From Labilibaculum filiforme (lineage in GTDB: Bacteria; Bacteroidota; Bacteroidia; Bacteroidales; Marinifilaceae): DNA of 64,000 bases. The stretch is from contig NZ_MVDD01000004.1 in assembly GCF_002843315.1 (NCBI RefSeq), positions 1-64,000 on the forward strand, given 5' to 3'. The notes under the pieces were generated by a model. It saw only the letters and a program-made list of their open reading frames with translations. It searched no databases and had not been told where the DNA came from. Below are positions 43,713 through 54,819 of this stretch, one piece after another (positions within the stretch are counted from its first letter, which is position 1; each line of letters opens with the position of its first letter). A program made the position numbers and the translations under genes.

Positions 43713-45918
43713 AAATTTCAATATACCTATTGAGGACGTTTCACTATCCTCAATCATTTCTAATATCAAATCCGGCACTTACCACGATAGCATAAATGCT
43801 ATTCGTATGGCTAAAAGTATGGGTAAACCCGAAAGAGCCGACCAACTTAAAAAAGAGCTTTTGGCGTTCACGCCTTCAGCTACCTTTAAGGATGGACGTA
43901 AAAAAGATTTACTTACCGCTTACAGCGGTTACGTTCATCTTGATTTTGATAAACTAACACCCGAAGAATTAAAACAGTCTTTTGACCTTGTGGTCAAAAT
44001 TCCTTTCACTTTTGCTTGTTTCACAAGCCCAAGTGGTGATGGTTTAAAAATCTTCATTAAGGTAAATACAGATCAAGGCTTCCACGAATTGGTATATAAG
44101 CAAGTACAAATTTTTTATGAAAAAGAAATAGGTATTGAAGCCGACCCAAAATGTAAAGATATTACAAGGCTTTGTTTTGTGTCTGACGACAAAAACGCCT
44201 TTATAAATGAAAGTGCAAGCACTTTTGAAATTGCTTTGCAGGAGCAAGCTCCTTTAAGCGAACCTCTTTTTGAGCAAGCTCAAAATTCGTTCAATACTAT
44301 TTTTGATGAATGTGTTAGTTTCACTAACAACATCCTAACTTTCAATAACGGCAACCGAAACAACTACTTATATCAGTTGGCTTGCAATTGCAACCGCAGA
44401 GGCATACCACATCCAGAGGCAGAAACTTTGATTACATCAAATTTCTACCACGAAGACCAAACCGAAATACGCAAGTCAATTGAAAGTGCCTATCAAAACA
44501 ATGCAGCAGAGTTTGGCAAGTTTGCAAACCTTGCAGGTTCGCAAAAAAAAGAAATTACAAACGATACTACAGAAGACTACCTAAAAACAACACCAACCAT
44601 TCCGATAGAAGCTATCAATTTAATGCCCGATTTATTTCAAGAAGGTGCAAGAGCTTTTGATGCCGACCCAAGAAAAAGAGATGTTTTCTTAACCAGTGCT
44701 TTGTGTATCATAAGCGGTTGCCTGCCTGATGTTCAAGGGGTATATCATCAAGAACGGGTTTATCCACATTTATTTTCTTTCATTATTGCTCCAGCTGCAA
44801 GTGGTAAAGGCGTTTTAAAAAATGCCAAAAGGTTAGGCGATAAAATCCACGAAAGAATGGTGGAAAGCAGCAAACAAGCCAAAGACCAACACGAAAACGA
44901 AATGGTTGAATACAAAGCCCAATTAAGCAAGCGTAAGAAAGACGACCCAATACCCGAAAAGCCACAAGAACCTGCCTTTAAATTGCTTTTCATTCCTGCC
45001 GATTGCAGTCAGGCTATGATGATGCAAATACTTCAAGACAATGACGGTAGAGGCATTATTTGCGAAACAGAAGCAGATGCAATGAGTGGAGCAAACAAAC
45101 AAGATTGGGGCAACTATTCTCACATTATGCGAGCCGCTTTTCATCACGAAAAAATATCAGCAGCAAGAAAAACCAACCGAGAACTTTTAGAAATAAAACA
45201 CCCACAATTGGCGGTGGCCTTGTCAGGCACACCTGCCCAAGTGCCAAAGCTAATCGCTTCGGCAGAAGATGGTTTGTTTAGTCGCTTTATTTTCTATGCG
45301 TTTAAAAACGAAATCGTTTGGCAAGACCCATCACCAAGACCAGGCGGAATAGTTTACAATGACCACTTTGAAGCATTGTCAAACGAAGTACTAAAGATTG
45401 TTGATTTTTTAAACCAGTACCCAACAGAAGTATTTTTAACGCAGAACCAATGGAATAAACTCAATCAAGTTTTTTTCGACAAGCTCAAAAACGTAGTGAT
45501 TTTTACAGGGGAAGATGCAGCAAGTGTGGTATTTCGTTTGGGCTTAATCCTTTACCGCTTTTGTATGATTTTCACTTCCTTGCGGAAGTTTGAAAATGGC
45601 GATTGCTCAAAAGATGTAACCTGTACTGATGATGACTTTGAAGCATCTTTGATGCTTTCAGAAGTCTATTTGCAACACAGTCTTTTAATGTTCAACAATC
45701 TGGAAGAAAACAAAGACCCTATTCTGTACAAGATGCCAAACAACAAAAAACAGCTCTTAGACCAGTTGCCACAGGAGTTTCAACGCAAAGAAGCAGTTGC
45801 ACTTGGTAAAAAGTTAGGATTATCCGAAAGGTCAGTTGATGATTTCCTAAACAACTCTGTACCAATGCTTTTGGAGAAACCAAAGACAGGGCATTATCGA
45901 AAGATTGTGAATAACTAA
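43690..45918 (+). CDS. BT4734/VirE_N-DUF3987 protein (primase-helicase-like)
   Basis: 742 aa. Order: VirE_N/BT4734-type domain (about 40-180, with DFDKLTPEELKQS and FTSPSGDGLKIFIKV), a primase C-terminal-like segment (about 215-275) and a DUF3987 domain (about 310-720). The P-loop Ala367-Pro-Ala-Ala-Ser-Gly-Lys373-Gly is the ATP site. Such proteins are regular residents of Bacteroidota mobile elements and are thought to aid element replication; the activity is unproven. It may use the iterated region at 56.7-57.6 kb, which is speculation. Confidence 0.85.
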   Translation: MATITTYKNFNIPIEDVSLSSIISNIKSGTYHDSINAIRMAKSMGKPERADQLKKELLAFTPSATFKDGRKKDLLTAYSGYVHLDFDKLTPEELKQSFDLVVKIPFTFACFTSPSGDGLKIFIKVNTDQGFHELVYKQVQIFYEKEIGIEADPKCKDITRLCFVSDDKNAFINESASTFEIALQEQAPLSEPLFEQAQNSFNTIFDECVSFTNNILTFNNGNRNNYLYQLACNCNRRGIPHPEAETLITSNFYHEDQTEIRKSIESAYQNNAAEFGKFANLAGSQKKEITNDTTEDYLKTTPTIPIEAINLMPDLFQEGARAFDADPRKRDVFLTSALCIISGCLPDVQGVYHQERVYPHLFSFIIAPAASGKGVLKNAKRLGDKIHERMVESSKQAKDQHENEMVEYKAQLSKRKKDDPIPEKPQEPAFKLLFIPADCSQAMMMQILQDNDGRGIICETEADAMSGANKQDWGNYSHIMRAAFHHEKISAARKTNRELLEIKHPQLAVALSGTPAQVPKLIASAEDGLFSRFIFYAFKNEIVWQDPSPRPGGIVYNDHFEALSNEVLKIVDFLNQYPTEVFLTQNQWNKLNQVFFDKLKNVVIFTGEDAASVVFRLGLILYRFCMIFTSLRKFENGDCSKDVTCTDDDFEASLMLSEVYLQHSLLMFNNLEENKDPILYKMPNNKKQLLDQLPQEFQRKEAVALGKKLGLSERSVDDFLNNSVPMLLEKPKTGHYRKIVNN

Positions 45919-45939
45919 CAAAAATTGTAAATAACTCAG

Positions 45940-45962
45940 TACATTTGTCCTTTTAAGGACAA
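45940..45962 (+). promoter_or_regulatory. Promoter -7 box overlapping a perfect palindromic operator
   Basis: TACATTTG (45940-45947) matches TAnnTTTG. It overlaps TTGTCCTT-TT-AAGGACAA (45945-45962), a perfect inverted repeat. The XRE gene starts 18 nt later. A repressor bound here would block its own promoter and the restriction operon. Confidence 0.65.
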
Positions 45963-45979
45963 GAACAAATAAGGGAAAT

Positions 45980-46261
45980 ATGCTTGGAGAAAAACTCAAA
46001 GAGTTAAGAGAAAGCAACGGATTAGTTCAAAGGCAAGTAGCAGCCGCTTTAGGCGTAGATACTGCCTATGTGAGTAAAATGGAAAACAACGATAAACCAG
46101 TTAGTCGTACAAAACTGAAATCGTTAGCAAAGTTTTACCACGTAACAGAAAAAACCCTTTTGCCCTTTTGGCTTGCCGAAAAAGTGCTGACTGTGGTACA
46201 TAATGAAGATTGTGCAACAGATGCTTTAAAAATAGTATTAACTGAAATCGATAAGAAATAA
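45980..46261 (+). CDS. XRE-family regulator (control protein of the type I system)
   Basis: 93 aa. A Cro/C1-type helix-turn-helix at residues 5-60 ([31 protein letters not shown] in part) is followed by a short helical tail. It lies 3 nt before hsdM and behind a palindrome overlapping the promoter, the usual arrangement of a restriction-modification control protein that times methylase before nuclease. Target sequence is inferred from that palindrome. Confidence 0.85.
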   Translation: MLGEKLKELRESNGLVQRQVAAALGVDTAYVSKMENNDKPVSRTKLKSLAKFYHVTEKTLLPFWLAEKVLTVVHNEDCATDALKIVLTEIDKK

Positions 46262-46263
46262 AT

Positions 46264-47772
46264 ATGGATCAAGAACTCGAAAAAACCCTTTGGGCTACGG
46301 CTGATAAGTTGCGTAACAATATGGATGCAGCAGAATACAAGCATATTGTATTGGGCTTGATTTTCCTAAAATACATTTCAGACAGCTTTGAAGATTTATA
46401 CAACAGGCTCAAAGAAGACAAACTTTCTGATGCAGAAGATAAAGACGAGTACTTGGCAGAAAATGTTTTTTATGTGCCACCGTCTGCAAGATGGAACTAT
46501 CTACAACACCAAAGAGCCAAACTTCCAAGCATAGGAAAAGATATTGATGATGCTATGGATGCCATCGAAAAAGACAACCCTACACTTAAAGGAGTTTTGC
46601 CAAAGGATTATGCAAGACCAGCATTAGACAAAAAACGTTTAGGCGAATTGGTAGATTTAATTGGTAATGTAGGTTTCAAACAAGAAGGACACAGCAGTAA
46701 AGATTTATTAGGTAGAGTATATGAATATTTTTTAGGAATGTTTGCTGATGCCGAAGGTAAAAGAGGCGGTCAGTTTTACACACCTGAAAGTATCGTAAAA
46801 CTTTTAGTTGAAATGCTCGAACCCTACAATGGTCGTATTTATGATGGCTGTTGTGGTAGTGGTGGTATGTTTGTGCAAAGTGAGAAGTTCTTAAAAGCTC
46901 ACGGTGGTAGAATTGGAGATATAGCAGTTTATGGTCAAGAAAGCAACCCAACTACTTACAAATTGGCAAAAATGAATTTAGCCATTAGAGGTATTGATGC
47001 AAAAATTGAATTAGGCGACACCTTCCACAACGATAGACACAAAGACTTAAAAGCAGATTATATCATTGCCAATCCACCGTTTAATATTTCAGATTGGGGT
47101 GGTGAGCAATTGCAAGACAGCCATATATGGAAGTACGGAGTACCACCAGTAGGTAATGCAAATTACGGTTGGTTACAACTTTTTATTAATAAACTAAGCA
47201 CCACAGGAACAGCAGGTATTGTATTAGCCAATGGCTCTATGACTACCAATGCAGGTACAGAAAACGAAATAAGAAAACAACTCATTACAGAGGGTTTAGT
47301 AGATTGTATGGTTGCTTTACCAACGCAACTATTCTACAACACACAAATACCCGCTTGTTTGTGGTTCTTGGCTCGTAACCGAACCAATCACAAATTCCGC
47401 AATCGTTCTGGCGAAATACTGTTTATAGATGCCCGAAAATTAGGCACTATGACCAGCCGTAAAAACAAAGCATTTGAAGACACAGACATTGCCCAAATAG
47501 CAGATGCCTATCACAACTGGAGAAACATAGACGGTAATTATGAAGATGTTCAAGGTTTTTGCAAGTCTGCAAACCTTGCAGAAGTAGAAGCCAACAACTT
47601 TGTACTAACTCCGGGAAGATATGTAGGCACTGAAGAAGTAGAAGATGACGGCATACCCTATGAAGAAAAAGTAGCCACCATTTCAGAAAACCTAAAAGGT
47701 TATTTTGAAAAATCTATTGAGTTGCAACAGCGTATTAAAACGAATTTGGTAAAAGTAGGTATTGAGATATAA
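46264..47772 (+). CDS. hsdM: Type I restriction-modification system, methyltransferase subunit
   Basis: 502 aa. N-terminal HsdM helical domain (about 5-140, [32 protein letters not shown]-type start), then an N6-adenine methylase domain. The SAM site is Asp194-Gly-Cys-Cys-Gly-Ser-Gly-Gly, and the catalytic motif IV is Asn270-Pro-Pro-Phe273. It methylates the site chosen by HsdS and, with HsdR, protects or cuts DNA. The stop overlaps the next start (TAATG), so it is translationally coupled to the 146-aa gene. Confidence 0.95.
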   Translation: MDQELEKTLWATADKLRNNMDAAEYKHIVLGLIFLKYISDSFEDLYNRLKEDKLSDAEDKDEYLAENVFYVPPSARWNYLQHQRAKLPSIGKDIDDAMDAIEKDNPTLKGVLPKDYARPALDKKRLGELVDLIGNVGFKQEGHSSKDLLGRVYEYFLGMFADAEGKRGGQFYTPESIVKLLVEMLEPYNGRIYDGCCGSGGMFVQSEKFLKAHGGRIGDIAVYGQESNPTTYKLAKMNLAIRGIDAKIELGDTFHNDRHKDLKADYIIANPPFNISDWGGEQLQDSHIWKYGVPPVGNANYGWLQLFINKLSTTGTAGIVLANGSMTTNAGTENEIRKQLITEGLVDCMVALPTQLFYNTQIPACLWFLARNRTNHKFRNRSGEILFIDARKLGTMTSRKNKAFEDTDIAQIADAYHNWRNIDGNYEDVQGFCKSANLAEVEANNFVLTPGRYVGTEEVEDDGIPYEEKVATISENLKGYFEKSIELQQRIKTNLVKVGIEI

Positions 47773-48212
47773 TGGCTAAAAAATTCAAATATCAAGAAGA
47801 TATGGACAATATCAAAAATGAACATAATTGTGATTGTCCAAATAAAGATTTAAAAGCAATAACCACTTTTGAAGCATACCGCTATGTATTTGAAGACATA
47901 AATTATAAGAGCAATTTTTTACCACAATTAAAAGATGACCCTGCAAGATTTATAGATGCAAATGGTAAGAAAAAATGTGATTATTTAAACTTATCAATGT
48001 ATTCTAAAATTGAAGGTGCAAAAGAGAAATATTATGAATTAGCAAATTCTTTTCCAAATTTCAATAAAACAGCAGGCACACACCTTGCTAATGGTATTCT
48101 TGATGCTGAGGATGGTTTAATTACAGAAGAAAACTACTCATCTCACTTTGGTCTCTATGAGTTTGAAAATGTAGAATTAAAGAACAAATTTAATGTTATA
48201 GAAAAGCTATAA
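47772..48212 (+). CDS. Unknown protein inserted in the hsd operon (146 aa)
   Basis: Acidic, soluble, no membrane segment. There are two Cys in NCDCPNKDL near residue 20 and another in KKCDYL. No family recognised. Start and stop both form TAATG overlaps with hsdM and the 407-aa gene, which shows it is a genuine member of the operon. The ending LYEFENVELKNKFNVIEKL looks helical. Confidence 0.7.
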   Translation: MAKKFKYQEDMDNIKNEHNCDCPNKDLKAITTFEAYRYVFEDINYKSNFLPQLKDDPARFIDANGKKKCDYLNLSMYSKIEGAKEKYYELANSFPNFNKTAGTHLANGILDAEDGLITEENYSSHFGLYEFENVELKNKFNVIEKL

Positions 48213-49435
48213 TGGAAAAAGTAAAAGGCATATCAATTAAGTCCGATTGGCTAAAAGACTTAGTCAAAGTAAGCGACCTCATATATTATGATGGCCCTTT
48301 GCTTTCTCATTATCAAAGTTTATCGGGTGAAGATTATTTATTTTATTGGGTAGATACCGATGCTACTTATAATAGATGGCTCATTATCAATATTAGCATA
48401 GTTAAACTTCAAGACTACTTAAATCGTAAAATATCACTACATCAACTTATTACAGAATTAGATGCTGGCTTAGTGTATAAGGTAGATATTGATAAAGATA
48501 TTCAGTATCACAATTTTGAATTATTATATATTTATGAGTTACCAGAATCTTATTTGCCGAATAAAAACAGCCTATACAGTTTTGAGCCACTCAAACAACA
48601 AGTTGATTTAAGCAGCTATTCCAAAAAACACAATCAAGGTATATTTCAAGCATATTTCGGTAACTCCGAAAAAGTAGGTTATGGCACTATTGATGCCGAA
48701 TTATGGGCAAACTCATTAATACAATTTGTTGCAATTAACAAAGGGCTAAAAAAAGACTATATAAACAAAACAAAGCGTAAAGCTAAAGAAGATAATGTCA
48801 AGATTGATACAGCACTTTTACAAGGAGCATCAACCTTTCATTACATTGGCAATACCAGAAATTCTTTTGGTGCATTATTCAAGCCAGTTGGCAATGAAAT
48901 TAATTTTCCAGGCACTAAATCAACCGAGGATAAATTTGTAGAATTTGTAATTGGCTTTTACGAATCTTCAAACAACATAGAGGATTTCAAAGCCTATATC
49001 TCTACTTTAGATAAAAAGGTAGTCAATAGTTACAAAAGCCTTTTAAAAACAATAACAGGAGCAAAAACAAACTTTAAATTGAACTATGTAAATGCTATCT
49101 CAGAGCATTTTATAAATAGTGATATTGATTATAAAAAGGCAAAGGTTATTCTTCAAAATTTAGAAACATTAGAGTTTTCTGATACCGATGATATAAAAAT
49201 AACAGGGCGTTTTACTGCCTTGAATTTAAAAACGGGACATTACGAATTTGAAGATTTTGAAGATGAAACAAACAGATCAAAAGGATACTTAGATAGCGAC
49301 CGTTTAGAAGTAGCATACAAGATAAAATGGGATAAAACTTATGATATTATTGTGAAGCGTAAAGAGGAACTCAAAACAGGTTCAAAAGACCCAAAAATAA
49401 CAGATTTATTAATCTCATTTATTGAGCAAGATTAA
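48212..49435 (+). CDS. DUF6575-like protein in the hsd operon (407 aa)
   Basis: The N-terminal block YYDGPLLSHYQSL ... YLFYWVDTD ... RWLIINIS ... ISLHQLI fits my memory of DUF6575, an uncharacterised domain with Tyr-Tyr-Asp-Gly-Pro and Trp-Val-Asp motifs. The remainder (about 130-407) is unassigned, with a lysine-rich segment (KTKRKAKEDNVK) and an acidic patch (EDFEDE). It lies 3 nt before hsdS. Position suggests a modulator or an extra component of the restriction complex, but this is inference. Confidence 0.65.
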   Translation: MEKVKGISIKSDWLKDLVKVSDLIYYDGPLLSHYQSLSGEDYLFYWVDTDATYNRWLIINISIVKLQDYLNRKISLHQLITELDAGLVYKVDIDKDIQYHNFELLYIYELPESYLPNKNSLYSFEPLKQQVDLSSYSKKHNQGIFQAYFGNSEKVGYGTIDAELWANSLIQFVAINKGLKKDYINKTKRKAKEDNVKIDTALLQGASTFHYIGNTRNSFGALFKPVGNEINFPGTKSTEDKFVEFVIGFYESSNNIEDFKAYISTLDKKVVNSYKSLLKTITGAKTNFKLNYVNAISEHFINSDIDYKKAKVILQNLETLEFSDTDDIKITGRFTALNLKTGHYEFEDFEDETNRSKGYLDSDRLEVAYKIKWDKTYDIIVKRKEELKTGSKDPKITDLLISFIEQD

Positions 49436-49438
49436 GAT

Positions 49439-50761
49439 ATGACCAACTGGAAAGAATATAAATTAGGAGAACTTTGTACAATAACATCAAGTAAACGTAT
49501 CTTTTATAAAGAGTATGTTTCAGAAGGTGTGCCTTTCTTTAGATCTAAAGAAATAATTGAAAAGGCAAATGGAAACGATATTTCTACTGAATTATTTATC
49601 ACAAAAGACAAGTTTCAAGAAATTAAAGACAAGTTTGGCGTACCACTGGCAGGTGATATTCTTTTAACGTCTGTTGGTACACTTGGTGTATCATATCAAG
49701 TTCAAGAAAGTGATTATTTCTATTTTAAAGATGGAAATCTAACTTGGTTTAAAGATTTTTCAGATGAGATTAATACAAAGTTTCTATTGTATTGGCTGCG
49801 TTCACCGCTTGGTAAAGAAGGTTTTAATAGTATAACAATTGGATCAACACAAGCAGCCTTAACTATTGCAGGTTTGAAAGGAATAAAATTATCTATCCCC
49901 GACCTACCCACACAAACTGCCATTGCAGAAATCCTTTCTTCTCTTGACGATAAAATAGAACTCAACAACAAAATAAACCAAGAGTTAGAAAACCTTGCCC
50001 AAACCCTATTTAAGCAGTGGTTTATAGATTTTGAGTTTCCAAACGAAAAGGGAGAACCGTACAAATCATCAGGTGGTGCTTTGGTAGATAGTGAGTTAGG
50101 CGAAATTCCGAAGGGGTGGGAAGTTGGCGTACTTGAAGATTTAATTGATTTTTCAAATGGTAATGCTTTTAAGAGTAAAGAATTACTGAAAGAAGATATA
50201 GGCGATTGCTATCACGTTTTTAAAATGGGTCATATCAAAAAAGGTGGCGGTTTAAATGCTGACGGTACAAAAAGTTATTATGAGAAATCAAAAGCTAAAA
50301 AACTTAACAAATATGTTTTAAGAGTTGGCGATTTATTAATGTGTATGACAGATATGAAAGGCAATGTTGCTTTACTTGGGCATACAGCTTTAATGAATGA
50401 AAATGACAAATACATAGTTAATCAACGTGTAGGCTTATTGAGACCAAACAATGCTTTAGGTATTGATTTTCCTTACTTATACATTCTTACTAATAGTAAT
50501 GACTTTATAGAAGATTTAAGAAGTAGAGCAAATAGTGGTGTGCAAGTTAATCTCTCAACAAGTGAAATAAAAGTGTCAAAAGTATTATTGCCTCCTAAAG
50601 CGATTAATGTTGCATTTGATAATTGCGTAAAGGCATTTTTTGAATCAATTTTTAATAACACTAAAGAAAACCAAGAACTAACCAACCTAAGAGATACGCT
50701 ATTACCCAAGCTCATTTCGGGAGAGTTGGAAGTAGCAGAAGTAATGGCAGAAAAAGCATAA
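49439..50761 (+). CDS. hsdS: Type I restriction-modification system, specificity subunit
   Basis: 440 aa with two target-recognition halves. TRD1 is about 1-155 and TRD2 about 220-370. Each is followed by a conserved helix: [29 protein letters not shown] and the C-terminal [31 protein letters not shown], in parts. The second half opens with [11 protein letters not shown], the classic beginning of a TRD. The bipartite target cannot be predicted by eye. It is 4 nt from hsdR. Confidence 0.94.
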   Translation: MTNWKEYKLGELCTITSSKRIFYKEYVSEGVPFFRSKEIIEKANGNDISTELFITKDKFQEIKDKFGVPLAGDILLTSVGTLGVSYQVQESDYFYFKDGNLTWFKDFSDEINTKFLLYWLRSPLGKEGFNSITIGSTQAALTIAGLKGIKLSIPDLPTQTAIAEILSSLDDKIELNNKINQELENLAQTLFKQWFIDFEFPNEKGEPYKSSGGALVDSELGEIPKGWEVGVLEDLIDFSNGNAFKSKELLKEDIGDCYHVFKMGHIKKGGGLNADGTKSYYEKSKAKKLNKYVLRVGDLLMCMTDMKGNVALLGHTALMNENDKYIVNQRVGLLRPNNALGIDFPYLYILTNSNDFIEDLRSRANSGVQVNLSTSEIKVSKVLLPPKAINVAFDNCVKAFFESIFNNTKENQELTNLRDTLLPKLISGELEVAEVMAEKA

Positions 50762-50765
50762 CCCT

Positions 50766-53700
50766 ATGGCAGTAATATCAGAAGACAACATAGAGCAAGT
50801 AATCATACAGGAGTTTATTGAGTTAGGCTACCAGTACATCAATGGCACAGACATTTCGCCTGATGGCTCAATGCCTGAAAGAGAGTACAACGAAGTTGTA
50901 CTCAAAAACCGTTTACAAGAAGCCATTGCCAAACTCAACCCCACTATCCCCTATGAAGCACAAGAAGAAGCCTTGCGTAAAGTATTGCGTTCTGATAGTC
51001 CAGAGTTATTTCAAAACAACTACCAATTCCATAAATACTTAACCGAAGGTGTAGATGTAGAATACCGAAAAACAGACCGTATTGCAGGTGATAAAGTTTG
51101 GCTCATAGATTATGAATCCCCAAGCAATAATGAGTTTTTAGTCATTAACCAGTTCACCGTGATAGAAGGCAATACTAATAAAAGACCTGATGTTATTTTG
51201 TTTGTAAACGGCTTGCCTTTGGTTGTGATAGAGCTTAAAAATGCAGCAGACGAAAATGCAGATGTCAATGCAGCTTTCAATCAGTTACAAACCTACAAAC
51301 AAACCATACCAAGCCTATTTCAATACAATGCTTTACTAATAGCTTCTGATGGGTGGGATGCCTTATATGGTTCGCTTACTTCACCCAAACAGTTTTTTGT
51401 GCCTTGGAAATCTATTGATGGGCAATTAGTAGCAGACGAGAATATCCCTCAAATGGAAGTAATGGCAAAAGGGATGCTCAATAAAGAAGTATTGCCAGAC
51501 CTAATTCGTCATTTTACCATATTCCACCAAAACAAAGAACAGATTACCAAAATAGTACCTCGTTATCATCAATACTTTGCAGTTAATAAAGCGGTAGAAG
51601 CAGCACGTAAAGCAACAGCAGATAACGGAGACCAAAGAGCAGGTGTTATTTGGCACACACAAGGAAGCGGTAAAAGCCTTTCTATGGCGTTTTACGCAGG
51701 TAAATTAGTGTTGGCACTCAACAACCCCACATTAGTTATTTTAACCGATAGAAACGACCTTGACGACCAATTATTCGATACCTTTTCATTAAGTCAAGAT
51801 ATACTAAGACAAACACCTGTACAAGCCGAAAACAGAGACCATTTAAAAAATTTATTATCAGTTACATCAGGTGGGATTGTATTCACAACCATTCAAAAGT
51901 TTTTACCCGAAATAGAAGAAAAAATTGATTTAGGAAATGGTCAATTTAAAAATATCAAAGGGCAATTTGAAGAATTATCAGACCGCAGAAATATTGTAGT
52001 TATAGCAGACGAAGCTCACAGAAGTCAATACGATTTTATGGATGGTTTTGCCAAACATATGAGAGATGCTTTGCCCAATGCTTCATTTATAGGTTTCACA
52101 GGAACACCCATTGAAAACACAGATAAAAATACCCAAGCTGTTTTTGGCGATTATATAGATGTGTACGACATTCAACAAGCAGTTGAAGACGGTGCAACGG
52201 TTCGTATTTTCTATGAAAACCGTTTAGCAAAAATTAATCTCAAAGACGAAGAAAAACCAAGAGTTGATGCAGAGTTTGAAGAACTCACGGAAAGCGAAGA
52301 ACTCACAGACCAACAAAAACTAAAAGCCAAATGGGCAAGATTAGAAGCAATTGTTGGTAATCAGCACCGTTTATCACTCATAGCAGCTGATATTGTGAAA
52401 CACTTTGAAGAACGAAACTCCATATTAGACGGTAAAGCAATGATAGTTTGTATGAGCCGTAGAATATGTGTGGATTTATATGCTGAAATCATTAAAATAA
52501 GACCAGATTGGCACAGTGATGATGATGCAGAAGGAACTATAAAAGTTGTTATGACAGGTTCATCATCAGACCCCTTAAACTTCCAACCTCACGTAAGAAA
52601 CAAACCAAAACGCAAAGCATTAGGCGATAGATTAAAAGACCCAAAAGACAGCCTTAAATTAGCCATTGTTCGGGATATGTGGCTTACAGGCTTTGATGCT
52701 CCAAGTATGCACACCTTGTACATTGATAAGCCTATGAAAGGCCATAACTTAATGCAAGCCATTGCAAGAGTAAACCGTGTTTACAAAGACAAAGAAGGCG
52801 GTTTGGTAGTAGATTATATTGGTATAGCAACAGACCTTAAAAAAGCCCTTTCTGTTTACACAGAAAGCGGTGGTAAAGGAAAACCAGCTTTTGACCAGGA
52901 AGAAGCAGCATCAGTAATGATGAGTAAGTATGAGATAGTGGCTCAAATGTTTGAAGAGCAACCCACAGACAAATCTCAACCTAAAGGTTTTGATTACAAA
53001 AGTTTCTTTGGGCTTACGCCAAAAGAAAAATTGTATTTCCCTATTCAAGCAGCCAACTACATTTTAGGCTTAGAAGATGGCAAGGCAAGATATACCAATT
53101 CCGTAACTGCACTTTCAAAATCATTTGCAATTTCAGTACCGCATCCATACACAAGTGATATAAGAGACGAAGTAGGCTTGTTCCAAGCTATTAAAGCAAG
53201 AATTGTAAAAGTTACCCAAAGTAGTAAAACAAAGAGTGATGAAGAAATAGAAACAGCCATTAAGCAAATTTTATCAGATGCCGTAGTTGCAGATGAGGTA
53301 GTAGATATTTTTGATGCAGCAGGTATCAAGAAACCCGATATTTCTATTCTATCAGATGAGTTTTTGGCAGAAGTAAAAGGAATGCAGCATAAAAACTTAG
53401 CCTTAGAACTGCTTAAAAAATTATTGAATGATGAAATAAAGACAAGACAGAAAACCAATATAGTACAATCCAAGAAGTTTTCTGAAATGATAGAAAATGC
53501 GGTACGCAACTACCAAAATAACTTAATCACATCAGCACAAGTAATAGAAGAACTAATCAATCTTGCTAAAGAAATAAAAGAAGCAGACCGTAAAGGAGAA
53601 GGTTTGGGCTTAGACTTTAGAGAGTTTGCGTTTTACTCAGCATTAGAAGTAAACGATAGTGCAGTAGCTGTTTTAGGAGATGAAATTTTAAGACACATTG

Positions 53701-53954
53701 CCAGAGAATTAGTAGATACCATTCGTAAAAACAGCAGTATCGATTGGACAGTTAGAGAAAACGTACAAGCCAAAATGAGAATAGCAGTGAAGAAAATATT
53801 GCGTAAACACGGCTATCCACCAGACTTAGAATTAAAAGCAACAGAAACAGTAATTGAGCAAGCAAAAATGATGGCAAGTGAATTTTCAAAAACGAAGGAG
53901 TATAAAATAAACCCAAGCAGTGATATTTCGATAGCAGCAGAACCGGAGCAATAA
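50766..53954 (+). CDS. hsdR: Type I restriction-modification system, restriction/translocase subunit
   Basis: 1062 aa. N-terminal nuclease domain with the PD-(D/E)XK set Asp142 and Glu156-Leu-Lys158 (RPDVILF ... VVIELKN). Two RecA-like motor domains follow: P-loop Gly300-Ser-Gly-Lys303-Ser and Asp415-Glu-Ala-His418, then GFTGTP as motif III. The helicase motif VI is in [13 protein letters not shown] near residue 660. The C-terminal region (about 850-1062) is helical and joins the methylase core. It translocates DNA with ATP and cuts at a distance. All motifs are intact, so restriction is probably active. Confidence 0.95.
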   Translation: MAVISEDNIEQVIIQEFIELGYQYINGTDISPDGSMPEREYNEVVLKNRLQEAIAKLNPTIPYEAQEEALRKVLRSDSPELFQNNYQFHKYLTEGVDVEYRKTDRIAGDKVWLIDYESPSNNEFLVINQFTVIEGNTNKRPDVILFVNGLPLVVIELKNAADENADVNAAFNQLQTYKQTIPSLFQYNALLIASDGWDALYGSLTSPKQFFVPWKSIDGQLVADENIPQMEVMAKGMLNKEVLPDLIRHFTIFHQNKEQITKIVPRYHQYFAVNKAVEAARKATADNGDQRAGVIWHTQGSGKSLSMAFYAGKLVLALNNPTLVILTDRNDLDDQLFDTFSLSQDILRQTPVQAENRDHLKNLLSVTSGGIVFTTIQKFLPEIEEKIDLGNGQFKNIKGQFEELSDRRNIVVIADEAHRSQYDFMDGFAKHMRDALPNASFIGFTGTPIENTDKNTQAVFGDYIDVYDIQQAVEDGATVRIFYENRLAKINLKDEEKPRVDAEFEELTESEELTDQQKLKAKWARLEAIVGNQHRLSLIAADIVKHFEERNSILDGKAMIVCMSRRICVDLYAEIIKIRPDWHSDDDAEGTIKVVMTGSSSDPLNFQPHVRNKPKRKALGDRLKDPKDSLKLAIVRDMWLTGFDAPSMHTLYIDKPMKGHNLMQAIARVNRVYKDKEGGLVVDYIGIATDLKKALSVYTESGGKGKPAFDQEEAASVMMSKYEIVAQMFEEQPTDKSQPKGFDYKSFFGLTPKEKLYFPIQAANYILGLEDGKARYTNSVTALSKSFAISVPHPYTSDIRDEVGLFQAIKARIVKVTQSSKTKSDEEIETAIKQILSDAVVADEVVDIFDAAGIKKPDISILSDEFLAEVKGMQHKNLALELLKKLLNDEIKTRQKTNIVQSKKFSEMIENAVRNYQNNLITSAQVIEELINLAKEIKEADRKGEGLGLDFREFAFYSALEVNDSAVAVLGDEILRHIARELVDTIRKNSSIDWTVRENVQAKMRIAVKKILRKHGYPPDLELKATETVIEQAKMMASEFSKTKEYKINPSSDISIAAEPEQ

Positions 53955-53955
53955 T

Positions 53956-54819
53956 ATGGAGCAACCAAACTACATATATACAAATCGTGCAGTTGCATTC
54001 TTAGATGTTCTTGGCTTTCAAAACAAGCTAAAGGAATTTGAAGATGAAGCCATTCAATTCTATTCTGATTTTGTAGCGGATAATATAGAAGATGATACAG
54101 ATGAAGATGAAGTTGGTGGTCGGGTATATTATTCTCAAAAAGCAACTGATTTTATTGAAACGTTTAACAAGGCTATCTCTAAGCTTGATAATGATAAATT
54201 TAGCTATTACTTATTTAGTGATAATATTTGCATTACAGCAAAAAACATTAGTAATGATGGCGAAAAGTCACTTGTTGAACTTCTATTAGTAATTTCAGAA
54301 TTGTATTTTGAATTTGTTCAAAAAGGCTATTTTCTTAGAGGTGGTATTGATTATGGTTTATTTATCGATAAGGCTTCAATTGCATTAGGTGTTCCATTAG
54401 CCACAGCATATAAAATGGAATCTTCACTTGCTGTATTTCCTCGTATTATCCTTTCTAAAGACTTTGTAAAACAGTTAAGCAACCACATAGCAATTGATGA
54501 ATATGAAATTGATTCAATTCTAAATTCAAGTTTGGTAAAGGTCAGTTGCGAAATACAATATTTAAACGTTTTTAATCATATTTTTAAAGTAGAAGACAAA
54601 GAATATTTCTTTGAGAAATACAATCATTACATTTCTGAAAACCTCTTATCCAGCTCCATTTCTGAAAGTATATTTCTTAAATACAAATGGTTAGCAGATG
54701 AATTTAATTCATTTATAGAAACCTACACATCAACATTAGCTTTTTATGATGAAAATTTTGACCCAACTGAAGAGTATATTGAATCAATAAAACAACTAAA
54801 AGTATCTTATGGACAATAA
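53956..54819 (+). CDS. Class III nucleotide-cyclase-like protein
   Basis: 287 aa. The layout of a class III nucleotidyl cyclase is visible: FLDVLGF with Asp17 (first metal-binding Asp), YYLFSDNICI with Asp89 (second metal Asp), RGGIDYG with Arg128 and Gly130 (the Arg-x-Gly-Ile-x-x-Gly block), and GVPLATAYKMES (like GxxVNxAxRLE). Both metal residues are kept, so activity is possible. No receiver or membrane domain is attached; the C-terminal 110 residues are unassigned. It begins 1 nt after hsdR and overlaps the next gene by 11 nt. Known relatives include uridylate and cytidylate cyclases of Pycsar anti-phage systems, but no Pycsar effector is recognised next to it. Confidence 0.6.
   Translation: MEQPNYIYTNRAVAFLDVLGFQNKLKEFEDEAIQFYSDFVADNIEDDTDEDEVGGRVYYSQKATDFIETFNKAISKLDNDKFSYYLFSDNICITAKNISNDGEKSLVELLLVISELYFEFVQKGYFLRGGIDYGLFIDKASIALGVPLATAYKMESSLAVFPRIILSKDFVKQLSNHIAIDEYEIDSILNSSLVKVSCEIQYLNVFNHIFKVEDKEYFFEKYNHYISENLLSSSISESIFLKYKWLADEFNSFIETYTSTLAFYDENFDPTEEYIESIKQLKVSYGQ

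Noticed and set aside
53956-54819. Canonical Pycsar system
   Set aside because: The cyclase-like gene has no adjacent TIR or membrane effector with a cyclic-nucleotide-binding domain; only a looser analogy is proposed.
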